Shown here in pieces: positions 41,526 to 53,640 of a stretch of 64,000 bases of DNA. Both the position numbers and the translations under genes were made by a program. The notes beneath the pieces were generated by a model, which did no database searches, had not been told where the DNA came from, and saw nothing but the letters and a program-made list of their open reading frames with translations. Origin of the DNA: Siniperca chuatsi (taxonomy: Eukaryota; Chordata; Actinopteri; Centrarchiformes; Sinipercidae). Where the stretch lies: NCBI RefSeq assembly GCF_020085105.1, contig NC_058055.1, positions 9,703,822 to 9,767,821 on the forward strand. The letters are read 5' to 3'. The first letter of the stretch is position 1. Each line of letters begins with the position of its first letter.

Positions 41526-41765
41526 TTCCTTCAGCAAATCATTTGAGGGTTTCTGATCTGCCACCACTTCCTTAGGTATGTTAAGTTTGGGCAATTATAA
41601 CGACATACTACGTTTTACTGATATTAGTTAACAGTTTTAACATGTTGTATTTGAACTGTGAGATATAATAAAAGTAGTGCTGCAATACAGCGTTAGAACA
41701 ACTGAAAGTTATTCAACAAAATTTTGGCCCTTACATACATGAAAGACTAATACATCCTCTTAAGA

Positions 41766-42197
41766 TTGTACTATGGTATACTATACAATACTATACTATA
41801 CTACACTATACCATATTGTACTACACTATACCATATTGTACTATACTATACTATGCTATACTATATTATACTATACTACACTACACTACACTATACTATA
41901 CTATACTATACTATACTATACTATACTACAATATACTATATTATACTATACTATACTACACTACACTACACTATACTATACTATACTATACTACACTATT
42001 ATATACTACACTATACTATACTACACTATACTATATTATACTATACTACGCTACACTACACTACACTATACTATACTATACTATTCTATTCTATACTATA
42101 CTACACTATGCTTCACTACACTATACTTTACTACACTATACTATATTATACTATTCTATACTATATATACTATACTATACAATATTACTACTACTAT
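41766..42197 (+). repeat. ACTAT pentanucleotide satellite array (about 430 bp)
   Basis: Roughly 85 copies of a 5-base unit (ACTAT, with ACTAC, ACAAT and TCTAT variants), preceded and followed by degenerate units. Because no stop arises in the repeated 15-base frame cycle, all three forward frames stay open for 127-166 codons and read as Tyr/Leu/Ile-rich nonsense. No protein should be annotated here. Confidence 0.95.
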
Positions 42198-43320
42198 AGC
42201 CTACACCTTCCAGGAACATTCACTTCACTTTGCAGATGTAGATGATATGTACATTTGCATAGTTACTGCATGAGTCACAGGATGCTATATGTTGCAGACC
42301 TTAGCATTTAGTGAAGGTGGTTCACATACGGAACTGTATCAGGGTGCTGGTGCCTTCTTGATTGGCTGAGGATGGGGGTATTTAGAAAAGAATTATTGTA
42401 AAGTATTCATAGGACCTTCTAAAATGCATGGTGCATGGCTGCACTCACCACCATAGCTATGGTGGCAGTTGTTATCTAAGATCAAGTTCAGTTTAGGCCT
42501 TTTCCTCCTATTGGCTTCCCCAAGCCATCTGGGTTCATCACAGCCAGCTTTTTTCTTTCTTGTATCCCTGTAGACTTGATGTTTCCTCCCCTGCATGCTG
42601 CTGCAAAGAGATTGGTGGAACATTTTGATCAGTCTGGTACATACAGGCACATTGAAAAAGCTGAGCTTCCACAAGAACAACAGTCCACTCTGTAATCCAG
42701 TCTGAACAGTTTTTATACAGTATATTCAATTTTCAGTCACTTTGTGTATTAAGGAAGTGAATGTAGAGGGAAGTCCAGTGAGTGATTCATGGTACATTGG
42801 TCCAGAGTAACATGAGGAAGTTACACAGCACAGTGCATAGTACATTCTGGCTGTTACAAAAAAAGTGGGTAATGTTAAATAGTGGTGCAATAAAAAATGA
42901 CAGGCTTTTACAGAGTGTTCCTTGGAAGTTTAGGAATCCAGACATTATAAAATCTTAGCAGGGACTAAGTGCTGGGTGGGCTGGTTACATAGGCTGACAA
43001 GAAGTTGTTGGGTGCTCTGTGTCAAAGTAAAGCAACGTTCCACACCATGGGAAGCCTTTTGGAACCGTTTTCTTTGCCCTGATCCTTGTAGCTTTCGTGC
43101 ACAGGGGTGTAAACTGACAGATAGCCCACCAATCAGCTGTGTAGACTAAACACTGATGCTTTTCCTTGAAGCAGAAAGGAGCAGATGATGGCCATTGACG
43201 GCTATGTTCCAAAATTAAAGAAGAATACTACTGACATTGTTATTAATGTAGATAATAAATCAAGAATAGAGTGATACAGAATAATAAAACAGACCATAAT
43301 ACTTAATTTGATCTCATAGT
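42198..43320. other. Intergenic stretch without recognisable features
   Basis: No gene seen. Only chance frames of fewer than 100 codons on the minus strand. Confidence 0.4.
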
Positions 43321-43324
43321 TTTA

Positions 43325-44790
43325 ACACTATTACGGTGTTAATATTAATACATTAATAATAACAGGAATGACAGCTATAAGAAAAATAATGTCAGTATTA
43401 GTAACAGAGCCAATAACAACAACTGCAGTAGCAATTGTCGAGCAGGAACACGGGGGCAGCAGGTGGCCCACAACCACAGATTCAGTCTCTGCAGCTCCAG
43501 AGGCAGAAATACCTGCTGAAAGTGACAGAACGAGAGAGACGAGAAAGCAACTACGGGAGAGAGAAGATGTCGAGTTAGTAACATGCAATAATGGGATAAA
43601 AATGCATACAGATGGAGAGGGAGAGAAGGAGAGAGGAAAGAGGTGCATCATGGGAAGTCTCCCGGCAGTCTAGGCCTATAGCAGCATAAATAAGGGATGG
43701 TTCAGGGCTCACCCAAGCCAGCCCTAACTATAAGCTTTATCAAAGAGGAAAGTCTTAAGCCTACTCTTAAATGTGGAGATGCTGTCTGCCTCCCAAACCC
43801 AAACTGGGACTTGATTCCACAGGAGAGGAGCTTGATAACTGAAGGCTCTGGCTCCCATTCTACTTTTGGAGACTCTAGGAACCACAAGTAACCCTACACC
43901 CTGGGAGCGCAGTGTTCTAGTGGGGTAATAAGGTATTATAAGATCTTTAAGATACAATGCTGCCTGACCATTAAGAGCTGTGTAGGTGAGGAGAAGGATT
44001 TTAAATTCTATTCTAGATTTTACAGGGAGCCAGTGCAGAGAAGCTAATATTGGGCTAGTTGGTTAATTACAGCTACTTTAAAGGATTGTGGTACATAGCC
44101 TGTTAATAAAGACAGATTGATCATATCCAGTAAAGAGGTGCTAACTAAGGGTAAAATGTCTTTAAGCAGCGTAGTTGGAATAGGGTCTAAGAGACAGGTT
44201 GCTGGCTTAGATGAATTAATCGTCAAAGTCAGCTGAAGAAGAGCGACAGGAGCAAAGCAGTCAAAACACACATCAGGCTCTACAGCTGTTTCCAAGGTTC
44301 CTGTGTTTAAAGACAAGTTGGCACCGGTTAAAGGCAGGACTTGATGAATTTTTTCTCTAATAGTTAAAATTTTATTATTGAAGAAACTCATGAAGTCGTT
44401 TCTATTGAGGGCTATGGGAATACATGGTTCAATAGAGCTATGACTCTCTGTCAGCCTGGCTACAGTGCTGAAAAGAAAACTGAGGTTGTTTTTATTTTCT
44501 TCTATTAATGATGAGTAGTAAGCTGCTCTGGCATTACAGAGGGCCTTCCTGTATGTTTTAAGACTATCTTGTCAGACTAAACGAGATTCTTCCAGGTTGT
44601 TGGAACGCCATTTCCTTTCAAGTTTTCGTGATGTTTGCTTTAATTTGCGTGTTTGGGGGTTATACCACGGAGCTAAGCTTCTTTGTTTTATTATCTTCTT
44701 TTTTAGAGGAGTGATAGAATCAAGTGTCATTCGTAGTGAGCCTGCAGCACTATCTAAATCCATCTAACTAAAATACCATCTATACTCTAC
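43325..44790 (-). mobile_element. Internally deleted L2-like LINE retrotransposon
   Basis: Minus strand, 5' to 3'. Residues between endonuclease and reverse transcriptase (APWYNPQTRKLKQTSRKLER...) run from about 44763. They continue past one in-frame TGA at about 44569-44574, where the family has Trp-Gln-Asp, through RAAYYSSLIEENKNNLSFLF and MSFFNNKILTIREKIHQ. The start of the RT domain follows (TCLLDPIPTTLLKDILPLVS ... GYVPQSFKVAVI). At about 44050 the sequence jumps to the post-RT region LHWLPVKSRIEFKILLLTYT ... SYQAPLLWNQVP ... FKSRLKTFLFDKAYS, ending near 43724. The RT core with its YxDD active site is absent. A 3'UTR-like tail continues to about 43325. It cannot transpose by itself; L2/Maui versus Rex1-like clade is uncertain. 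Confidence 0.8.
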
Positions 44791-44985
44791 ACGGGCTGAT
44801 CTGAAATTGTCATTAATTAAATCTCACAAGGGTGGTCGCTACTTCCTTGAATTTTAGCATTATAAACCTATATACACACAGTTCCATAAGCATATTCTGA
44901 ACACAATAATAAGTACACATGAATGCCACCAAACTGCTGAAACCATTATCTCAAAATCTGTGAGCCACGAAAGCCTTCAACAGCC
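44791..44985. other. Short spacer between LINE and mir-223 upstream region
   Basis: No recognisable features. Confidence 0.4.
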
Positions 44986-44989
44986 TTTC

Positions 44990-45207
44990 ACAACCATGAC
45001 ATGTTGACACTTTATTTCCACATATTTCCTGCGAGCTAGCTTTGCAGTTATCTTCCTTGTTTTGACTTCCTCTTTGCAGCGTTGAAGCTCAATGGTCAAA
45101 CCAAATGTCTTGTGCACAGTGTCATCATTGTGAACTCATGTGACAGAAAGAGGAGCGTTGCACTCGGACTCATCTGCTTCCCCATCAAGAGATCAGAACT
45201 ATCAGGT
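44990..45207 (+). promoter_or_regulatory. Candidate mir-223 promoter and first noncoding exon
   Basis: About 300 bases upstream of the hairpin lies a perfect PU.1/ETS-type site on the minus strand (aaagaggaagt, at 45065-45075). An enhancer-core C/EBP-like word (tgtggaaat, minus strand) lies at 45014-45022. A splice-donor-like atcag|gtaaca occurs at about 45207, so a primary-transcript exon could end there. In mammals mir-223 is driven by PU.1 and C/EBP factors in myeloid cells. Their presence here is seen; their use is inference. Confidence 0.4.
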
Positions 45208-45371
45208 AACAGCTTGGTATCCAATTTCTAAAATGTTGTGTGCAAAAAACAATATCTTTGTGTAAAAAGGGAAATATGTGCATGTTTTTAGGTCTTTGAT
45301 AATGTTTGGTTGGAGTGGTATCAGTGTCTTGTTAATTTATTCTACAGAGCCATCTTTGATTTTGCGAGATC

Positions 45372-45463
45372 AGGCCCCCCACTTAGTGTATTTGACAAGC
45401 TGAGTTTGACACTCTGTATCAGTGAGTGTCAGTTTGTCAAATACCCCAAGTGAGGTGTCACTT
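45372..45463 (+). ncRNA. mir223: microRNA gene mir-223 (precursor hairpin)
   Basis: An imperfect hairpin carries both recognised miR-223 arms. The 3p arm (dominant mature strand) is at 45427-45448, begins tgtcagtttgtcaaatac and ends cccca, matching the vertebrate miR-223-3p sequence I know base for base, including its seed GUCAGUU. The 5p arm is at 45385-45406 (agtgtatttgacaagctgag + tt) and differs from the mammalian 5p only in its first base. The arms flank a loop around gacactctgtatcagtgagt, and the lower stem pairs cactta with aagtg. In human, MIR223 lies just beyond MSN on Xq12, the same order as here. miR-223 is a myeloid regulator of granulocyte production and inflammation. It lies within short chance reading frames that should not be annotated as protein. 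Confidence 0.96.
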
Positions 45464-46176
45464 GTCTACAAATTTAACCCATCCTGGGTTACTCCACAGA
45501 CTGAGCAGCCAACTCCACAGGGTGATCTACCACATCAAGGAACGTGAAAACACCAAGGCAACAGGCTCGAAACGCTTTTCTTGTGAAACATTTGAGGATA
45601 TAGACAAGGAACAAGGTTTACAGTGGTTAAAGTCGTAATGGTGACAAATGCTTAGTCATTGTATCATCTGTTTAACTGTCTGTTATTTGGTAAATCATAA
45701 GCAAATTACTCTCATACATAATTGTTGTAATGAACAGAAAGATTAATTTTATCCCATGAGAATCATATATGTGTATTTAATGAATCAACAAAGGCTTCGT
45801 AGAGATGTTTGAATAAGAGAGAGGTGTGTTAATAGGTTTATTGACCAAAAAAGCCTAACCTCTTGAACCCAATTTTGTTTTTCAGTCTTTTTATTGTTAG
45901 GCTTATTAGCACTACATATCTCAGCCAAAGATGCCACATACTGTTATTTACAGGACAGGCAAGGCTGCTCTGAAATTCCATCATTAGGTATGTGAGTGGA
46001 ACTATACATGTTCTAGGACCAGAGTGTTTTGACACAATTTGCATCTAGAGGGTTACAGAGGTTAAAAAAAGGTTTTGAAACATATTGTTCAAAACCCATG
46101 AGAACAACCTCAATATGAGATCTGAGTGTCATATACAATGATCTGTTGCCAGGGATGCAAATGAGCAAACATTAAA

Positions 46177-46194
46177 ATGCATGCATGCATGCAT
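46177..46194. repeat. ATGC tetranucleotide microsatellite
   Basis: Four and a half perfect ATGC units. Confidence 0.85.
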
Positions 46195-48251
46195 AAATGT
46201 ACCATATTATACCATCATATTATATGTATTCACTTGCATGTCTTGTGTAAGAGCAAATCCATGTCAAATTATCAGTTTCTACTTCAATAAAGACTAAAGG
46301 GGTGGTCAGTCTTTTATGAGACTGCACATCTGTAAACTTTTTAGGTGTTTGTCTTATTTTTCCCGTTCAGTATTTTGTTAAATCATTTTGTTCAGCATTG
46401 ATGCAAGTGTCCTCTCTCTGCCAACATGTGGGACCACATGTCTTATCAATTTCACAAGCAAAAATCAGACTCGATCTGACTTGATCTGCATCAACCATGT
46501 ATAATAAAAGTGAATGCGGCAACAGGCTGATCTGTGATCTCTCAAGGGTTATACTTATATTCTAAAGCCGCAGAAAGTGCTGCGGACAGAAGTTTATCAT
46601 CCAACTGACACTAATCGGTCTGCCTTGCATTTCCTGTTCCTGTGGGGACTGGATTGCCTATATATGTAACAAGAAATGTGTGTGCCTGTTTGACATTCAA
46701 ATACAAAGTAATGGCTACAGTCTTACAAACTGTTTCTAACTTCTGTTTCAACATTGCACCAAATGAGGCTTTATTGTCATAAAGGTGTTTAAATTGCATG
46801 GTGCCAGCACACACATCTGCTACTATCCATCACTACATTAATGTCTACTACAGTGCATCATTGCATGAGGCAGCCGGTGACACAAGGTGTAAGTCATGCG
46901 CACTCTTTCTTGACTGCAGAAAAGAAAGCATTTTACACTGCTGCTGTGGTTTGCATCTCTATCAAACATTTGCAAACCGTTCCATATATCATCTGTGTTT
47001 GGCATGCTTGGTATAAACAATGTGGATGATGTACAGTCATGTTTTCTGTGTTATGTGTAATTGGTACAGATGTAGTTTTTATGGCACTCCCATAAACAGT
47101 CACATCAGTCTACTGATTTCTGGCTATATAATTTCAATCAAATTTGGAAAATTTCGAAAAAAGATTTTTTATGTTTTACATTGTGAAGCACTGCAGCCAA
47201 AACCACATCATGTTGCTCTTATTGCTTTCCAGATAACTTTTTTTTGAAGGTTGTCCAAATGTCAAGTTGTACTGAATGCTGTGAGTCTTGTCTAGCCTCC
47301 AAGGCTGTTGGAAATGTTCCAAATTAATATTGGTCTGGAACAGGAGTTCAACACATGTTTTAAAACCATCTGAATAACTTTGAGTCTGTAAAAATATCCT
47401 TTATATTTTTATAAGATCAGTTCCCCATTAAACACAGTGCATACATCAAATAGGTATAAATAGTACCACCTTCAAATTATTGAACCACCCAGGCTGTACA
47501 TTTGGGAATGCAGTCTGTTGTTCTCAACTGATTTCATTGCACAAGGGCCTCCAATAAGGCTGCCAAATTGTGCATTACAGTATGTATTTGCGTTACTGCT
47601 CCAGTGTTTGCAAGATGACATCAAACCCACACCTGCAATACAACTTGACGTCAATGAGAATTGCATAAAAAGTTTTCACTGTCTGTCTATCAGACAAACA
47701 TACAGTTTACCTGTCACACATTTTTCATTAGAGGTTTTAACACGGACACCAAAGTTATCTGTGTATCTGGTGGATTCACTCCACGCTTGTTAAATTATAG
47801 TGGGTGAAGTAATTCAGCGGGAGGAAGTTCAGGTAATATGTTGTCATTTGTGACAGTTGTGTGTAGGAAATTGTTAGACAATTCCACTGAACAATGTAAA
47901 AATGGTTTTCTTTGCTGTGTTCTATCTTGCATTTGTTGCTGAAACTCTACCACCACTCACTGTTTGCCCATGTGTTGGTAGAGCTCTATTCTTTGATTTG
48001 TTCCGTTCATCAAGTAACTTTCACTTTTTTTCACACAATACACAAAGTAAGTAATTTCATATACTAACATATTTAGTTTGTCAAGACATTTATTCAGTTA
48101 TTCTGCAAAGAAAAGCTCAAATCTACAACATGTATTAGATTAATACTGCGACACCACAGGCTCAAAGATCTTCTTCTTTGTTTATGGAGATACAATACAC
48201 AATCTCAATTACACTGGTCAGGACTTACGTGACAATGAAGGAGCTTTCTCC

Positions 48252-48305
48252 CACATTTCAAATGTTGTTTGAAATGTGTCAAACAACAATGTGTCAAACA
48301 ACAAA
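48252..48305. repeat. Small hairpin with 15-bp direct repeat
   Basis: cacatttcaaa (48252-48262) and tttgaaatgtg (48268-48278) are perfect reverse complements around tgttg. Overlapping this, aatgtgtcaaacaac occurs twice in tandem. Confidence 0.75.
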
Positions 48306-51289
48306 ATGAAGACTGACATAATTTGTGAGTGATAGCTTCCCACACTATTCTTTTCTATACTGTATGTTGTCCAATAACAGCTCCTTCATTGTTTATGACA
48401 TACAGGACATAAAAGCTGATTTAGGCTCTCTAACATCAGTTCTGATCTACAGATTGACCCCAAACTACATTATTATAATTATTTTAAAAACATATAGTGT
48501 ACTATTTTATAGCTATAGCTATAAAAGTACACCCCTCTTCTCAGGCTTAGCCAAACGTTTTGTTTCCAAACAACAATAATGTATACAACATTGATAAAAA
48601 TAAGAAGACAAAATTTAAAACCTTTTTACAATGTAATTTACCAAAGTACATTTTTGTAAGTATGTCATAATTTCAAAATACATGATGCCATGACCAATTT
48701 CTTTGTCATATCAACACTGTTACCCCATTTTTCCTATCTTGTTACCCATTAACAATATTTCTGTGCCATGTAATTATTAAATATGTCCCTCAAGTATTCT
48801 CTTTTTTACTTGATATATTTTTTCGGTTATAGGTACCCAGTAAGTATTTTATTGATACTCCATAGATTAAAATAAATGAATACAGTGTAATTTTCGAGCT
48901 GCAATTTGAAGCATTAACATGTTTCTAATATTTGTCATGAGGGTGGCAGAATACTTCAAACACCTTCCAACATAGCAGTCCAGTACAACACCACCACGAA
49001 CTACGACCTCAGTCATAAACATATAGATGATTTAACATCTCTCTGACAGTGTCAACCAAAACTGAACACTTTAAGCTTTGTAAATGTGTTGTAATTTATG
49101 GCAGAGCTGTTGTTGTTGGATTGAATAGCATTAGACTGTACCAGTGTACCTAATAAAGCGACCACTGAGTATATATAAGTGCCAACAAGCTCTGTCACCA
49201 CCTGTAAGTTACCATTTGCTACAGGCTAAGACACTTCAGATTATAGTCATGTATTCTGTACATAGGAGGGATTTTTGGTGGGTGGCTTTGTTTGACTGCC
49301 ATCCTTTCTCACATCTACTTGGAGGCAGGTGATTTTCTGGTCAATAGAATCTTTACAGAGATAAACAACCACAAGAAGAGCTCCCACCAGCAGGAAAGTT
49401 CTTGCTCTGATGTTCCTCCTTAAAACTTATCTCAGTCTGAGATAATATAACTACATTACTAACATTAAAGTACTATGTGTTTAGTGTAAATCAACCTAGT
49501 TATAATTAAGATCTACATGCATTGCAATGACAAAACAATCATTCAGAGGTCATTTTGGGTTACAAATGACTGTTATTCATAGGACCATTTTTTTGATCTA
49601 CCACTGCTATGGTTTAGCTGGTTTGCTGTTGTTTTTCTGGTGAGTACAGTCTCAGAAACATAGATATAAACCCTTCTTGATATCTCTGATGGCTGTTCTT
49701 GCCATCAAAATTAAAGCTGACCTCCAAATCAGAACGTCCACATATTATCTGCTGACAAAAAAATCTCACCACATTTTCTTCCAAGTAACACAAATGTGTA
49801 AAAATATAAGCTATTTATTTTATATAGTAAAAATAATTAAATCAATTTTCATAAGAGGAATGAAATTTACAGAAACATGTAGCACACAATTAAACCAAAG
49901 TTCATTCAACAATAATTATCTGAACGTATTGGTAGGTAGATCAATGTGAGCGCTTGGAAAGTTTCCCTCTGATAGTCAGGAGTCAGTCTGTGCAGATTGC
50001 AATGGTAGTTAAGGTAAAGGTGATGTATAGGATGCCTCTGGGTAACATTTTGCCTTGGGCTCAGCCAATCAGGCAGTCTCTACACCAAGGCATACCACGC
50101 TCCCAACAAGCTACATGATTCAAATAGTTTGATGTATGAGCAAATACGTTGTTGATTTAAAGAGTAAAAGTATAGCACAGATTGCTGAGCTTGTAAGTGG
50201 TGGAAATTGCCAGGAGAGAAACACCACCTGGAAGTCAAAGCTGCCTGAGAAGACAGTGTCGAAGGGTAACCAGCCCTCTTAACACTGAAATTTAGATGAT
50301 AGTTGCCGTGGCCTTTACTACCAGCTCAACAACCTAGCATGGCTCTGTGCTCTGTTCTGCTGGTAACCTGCCTGATGGTGTTTCTGCTTATAATTAACCA
50401 ACCAGTCAAACAATAAACAAACCACAAACTTGCAAAAACATATTCTGAGTGAATCTACATAAAATGTCACATTCCTGTGCATTTATTTAATACAGTTTAT
50501 TACAAATTACAAGATTTTTACTGTAAGTATGTGATACTGCAGCACTTGCACCAGGTATTGCCACTATACTGTGATTACCACGTGATTATAGTCTAACTAA
50601 TTGTACAGTATAGTGTGGCTTGACTAGTGGTACTTGACTAACTGGTGATCTCTGTTAAGTGCAAAACTAAAGTGCTTAATAATAAACATGTCACTGTTGA
50701 TGGTGTTTGAGTCTTATAGCTGACATTCGTTTCTTTGTGTGCTCCACACGCAATGCTTATTCTTTGGTAAACAGTTATGCTTGTTTATTTAAATAAGACA
50801 TACACTGACACCTAGACTCGGTGGTCTGTGGGATCTACAGTCTCCCAGGACGTAAAGTGGAGGTGGAGGCTGAGGTGGCGCATGTGAATCCTGAATGGAG
50901 TCAAATCCAAAGGTAACATGGTAATCAATAACAGTCAATAATAATGGCAAGAAATCTCCTCCCTCCCAAAAGTCTAGAGAGTATAAATGGCAGGCCATCA
51001 AGACTCACCGCATCCCACAGGTAACTTATCAATGTGTAACAACAAAGTGTATATTTTTTAAATCACTCTCATTTTATACATCGTTTGAGTTGAAACAACA
51101 AAAAGACTCAATAAAAGACTGTTCGTGTTTTGTCCATTCCCCCACTGCCTGCATCACAGTCCCACCTGCTCTCTATTTGGAGGTTCCAAAGTGTTTGAGT
51201 TGTGTATGGGGGGCACTTATTCAGTGCTCTTAAACAATACTTGTAGGCAATTGTTTGTGCACGACACAATAAATAGCTTGTTGTGCCTG

Positions 51290-51420
51290 AGATGCTCAAC
51301 AAGCTGCTCCAAAGCAACTGGTTTTGACAATATTCCAGCTAGATTCTTAAGAGATGCTGCTGAAATCATTACTCCATGCATCACCCATATTGTAATTCAG
51401 ATTATTGAGCAAGCTTGGCA
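51290..51420 (+). mobile_element. Reverse-transcriptase fragment of a LINE
   Basis: The plus-strand frame reads KATGFDNIPARFLRDAAEII + TPCITHIV, typical of the beginning of a non-LTR retrotransposon RT domain (…TGLDNIPARFLKDAA…). It breaks down right after HIV at about 51395 and ends in TGA at 51422-51424. It is a short dead scrap with unassigned clade. Confidence 0.6.
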
Positions 51421-51424
51421 GTGA

Positions 51425-53285
51425 CATTTTCACAGTTTTAACATCAGTACTTAATTTGACACTAAGGCTTTGCAGCTGTAGATGGAGCTGCTGTCACACA
51501 AGAGGTGGTATAATGACAACGTTTCACGCTGCTCTCTATAACTTAGTAATACTAAAAATAAAACTATACATCAATGGGGGTAGGGACCGAAATGGATACT
51601 AATCTTCATCATGGTTTACAACATTTCAATTATTATCAGAAGAAACAGCCATGACTTATATGACTCATAAGACACACAGCAAGTTTCCATCATGAATGTT
51701 TACTGCAAAGAAAGGTCTCCAGAGAGTTTTAAGTCTGCTAATAAGCTCTAATAAATATCAGACTTTGGGTGCACAGACAATATTTGTTAGTAGGATCAAT
51801 TCATACATTTTATTGCAGACCAAGTGTGAGGCAGTGCTGCATTAAACAATTAGGGACAGGTTCACCTTTTTCATATCCATACTGTTAAACACCCTAGCCA
51901 AGGAATAACTCATGCTCCTGTAAAATTTGTTGAATGTTCTGGAGAGATACATTTTCATTTTCTCCATTCTTATTTCAACAATGGTTGAATGAGATACAAA
52001 TAATTTGCCATATAAGTTGATGTTGCAGAACCAGGGGTGCAGCACAAAGTTCTGTATATAGGCATTCTCTATGCCCCCACCCTCGCCTTCATGGCTATTC
52101 ATTCTAGTATCTTTGTGGACTTTCCTCAGTCTCCTTATTCCCCAAAGTTCTACTCCCCTGTACAGAAAAGCAAACTACCTAAGCACTGTCTTTGCCACTC
52201 AGTGTTGCAGTGTGACCTCATTCATTGTTGATGTTGCACTCTCAATGTCACTCTGACTTGTGCTTGGAGGAGCCAAGCATCCTTTTGGAAGAGATTGTTA
52301 ATTGAGGTAGAAACATGGTTGAAGTAGGATTACTGGTTCCCTGCCTTCTAAAAAAGTAATTCAAATAAAAACATCACTGAGCTCACATAATTACTTTTTC
52401 AGTGACTGGCTGAACATCATTATTATGTTCAGTCGCATCTCATGCAATGATACTTAATTGAGGACAAGGTTTTTGTTTGAGTAGATGATTTTGGTATGTA
52501 ATGTATGTGAAAGGTGTAAAGAAGACAACAGAGAGTGGGGTTGCTATGGTAAAAAGAGAAAATGCTACAGTATTAGAAACCTCAAGATTCTGCACTGTAC
52601 TTTTTTGAGTTCTGCACTGAATATTTGGTCACATGGTCCATTTGTATGAGGGCTGTTAACTGTTTAAAACAAACATTCATTATTTGTAGGGATTAAAACT
52701 GATTTGTACAGATTACATTTGCATTTTGACTGAGTACCAAGGCTTTATTACGGTCTGAGCAAAGTTGCTCAGGCAGAGGTGAAGGTGTTTATATGTCTGT
52801 CAAATGGAGAAAACTTGGAATGAAGTTGCCAGTTAGAGACAATTTCTTTTTTTTACTTTGGCTGCTACTGTCAAAACAAACCTTTAAGGCTTGATCATAG
52901 ATTTAAACTCCTATTTTGTAACATACTGTGCATTCACTAAGCCAGAACAAGAACTATTTACCTTTAAATGCTCAAATAGTGAACAGTAAAATATATTTTT
53001 CTCTTACAGAAGGTGAAAGAAATACCTTTTCTTTAAAAAAAAAAAAAGGTCCACATTGTAGTTAGACATTTGCCATCACTCTTCACTAAGAGATGTAATG
53101 AGTTTTTATTGTGAAAGCTATATCGCTTTTGCTAATGTGATAAATCACTATTGGCTCAGTTTCTTTACTCCACCAAAGTGACCCCAAGTTGGCAGTGTGA
53201 CTAATGACTGAAAGGAACATGTTTTAGCCCATTTACTACTGTACAAACCACTTGACATAACAGCTAACCATTTTGCAAACCATGC
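51425..53285. other. Intergenic stretch without recognisable features
   Basis: AT-rich with an A13 run at about 53035-53048. No gene seen. Confidence 0.4.
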
Positions 53286-53289
53286 TGGA

Positions 53290-53640
53290 ATGCATTTTTA
53301 GCCATGCTAGCGATATGGCTCAAAATTTACTTTGTCCAATACTTTGGTTTACAGCAAAATACCTGCAAAGCTAATGCCATTCCCATCAGCCTCAGCTTTA
53401 GGTTACTTTGTGTTTAGTGTTGAGTAGCTACTGAATGTTAGCATGCTAACATGCTAAGTTACGATGGTGAACATGGTTAACGTTACACCTGCTTATCAGC
53501 ATGTTTGCAATGTCATTTTGAGCATGTTAGCATGTTGACATTAGCATTTAGCTCAAAGCACTGCTGTGCCTCAGTATAGCCCATAGACTGTAGGTATAGC
53601 CTCACAGAGCTGCCAGCATGGCTGTAGACTCTAGTCTTAT
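53290..53640 (+). repeat. Second copy of the 'agcatttagctcaaagcacc' percomorph repeat
   Basis: Shares with 35905-36325 the order 'aatgttagcatgctaacatg', 'gagcatgttagcatgttgac', 'attagcatttagctcaaagc', 'actgctgtgcctcagtatag', 'cacagagctgccagcatgg'. The 5' part (gtccaatactttggtttaca ... aaaatacctgcaaagctaat) is also family-like. Noncoding. Confidence 0.75.

Larger units (their letters stand above)
45464..51290. other. Gene-poor stretch downstream of mir-223
   Basis: No supported gene. It contains an ATGC tetranucleotide run (46177-46194), a small hairpin with direct repeat (48252-48305) and a fragment 'gtgtacctaataaagcgacc' near 49144 resembling the end of a common fish repeat. AATAAA words near 46287 and 46505 could end a mir-223 primary transcript. 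Confidence 0.4.

Noticed and set aside
41766-42273. Three overlapping Tyr-rich ORFs of 127-166 codons
   Set aside because: They are products of the ACTAT pentanucleotide array, whose 15-base cycle lacks stops in these frames. No real protein is indicated.
43331-43673. Hydrophobic minus-strand ORF of 106 codons and a plus-strand ORF of 101 codons
   Set aside because: Both lie in the 3'UTR-like tail of the minus-strand LINE, a region I recognise as noncoding in related fish elements.
45426-45638. 70-codon ORF starting inside the mir-223 hairpin
   Set aside because: Its start overlaps the mature 3p arm and there is no splice or domain support; it is a chance frame in the primary microRNA transcript.
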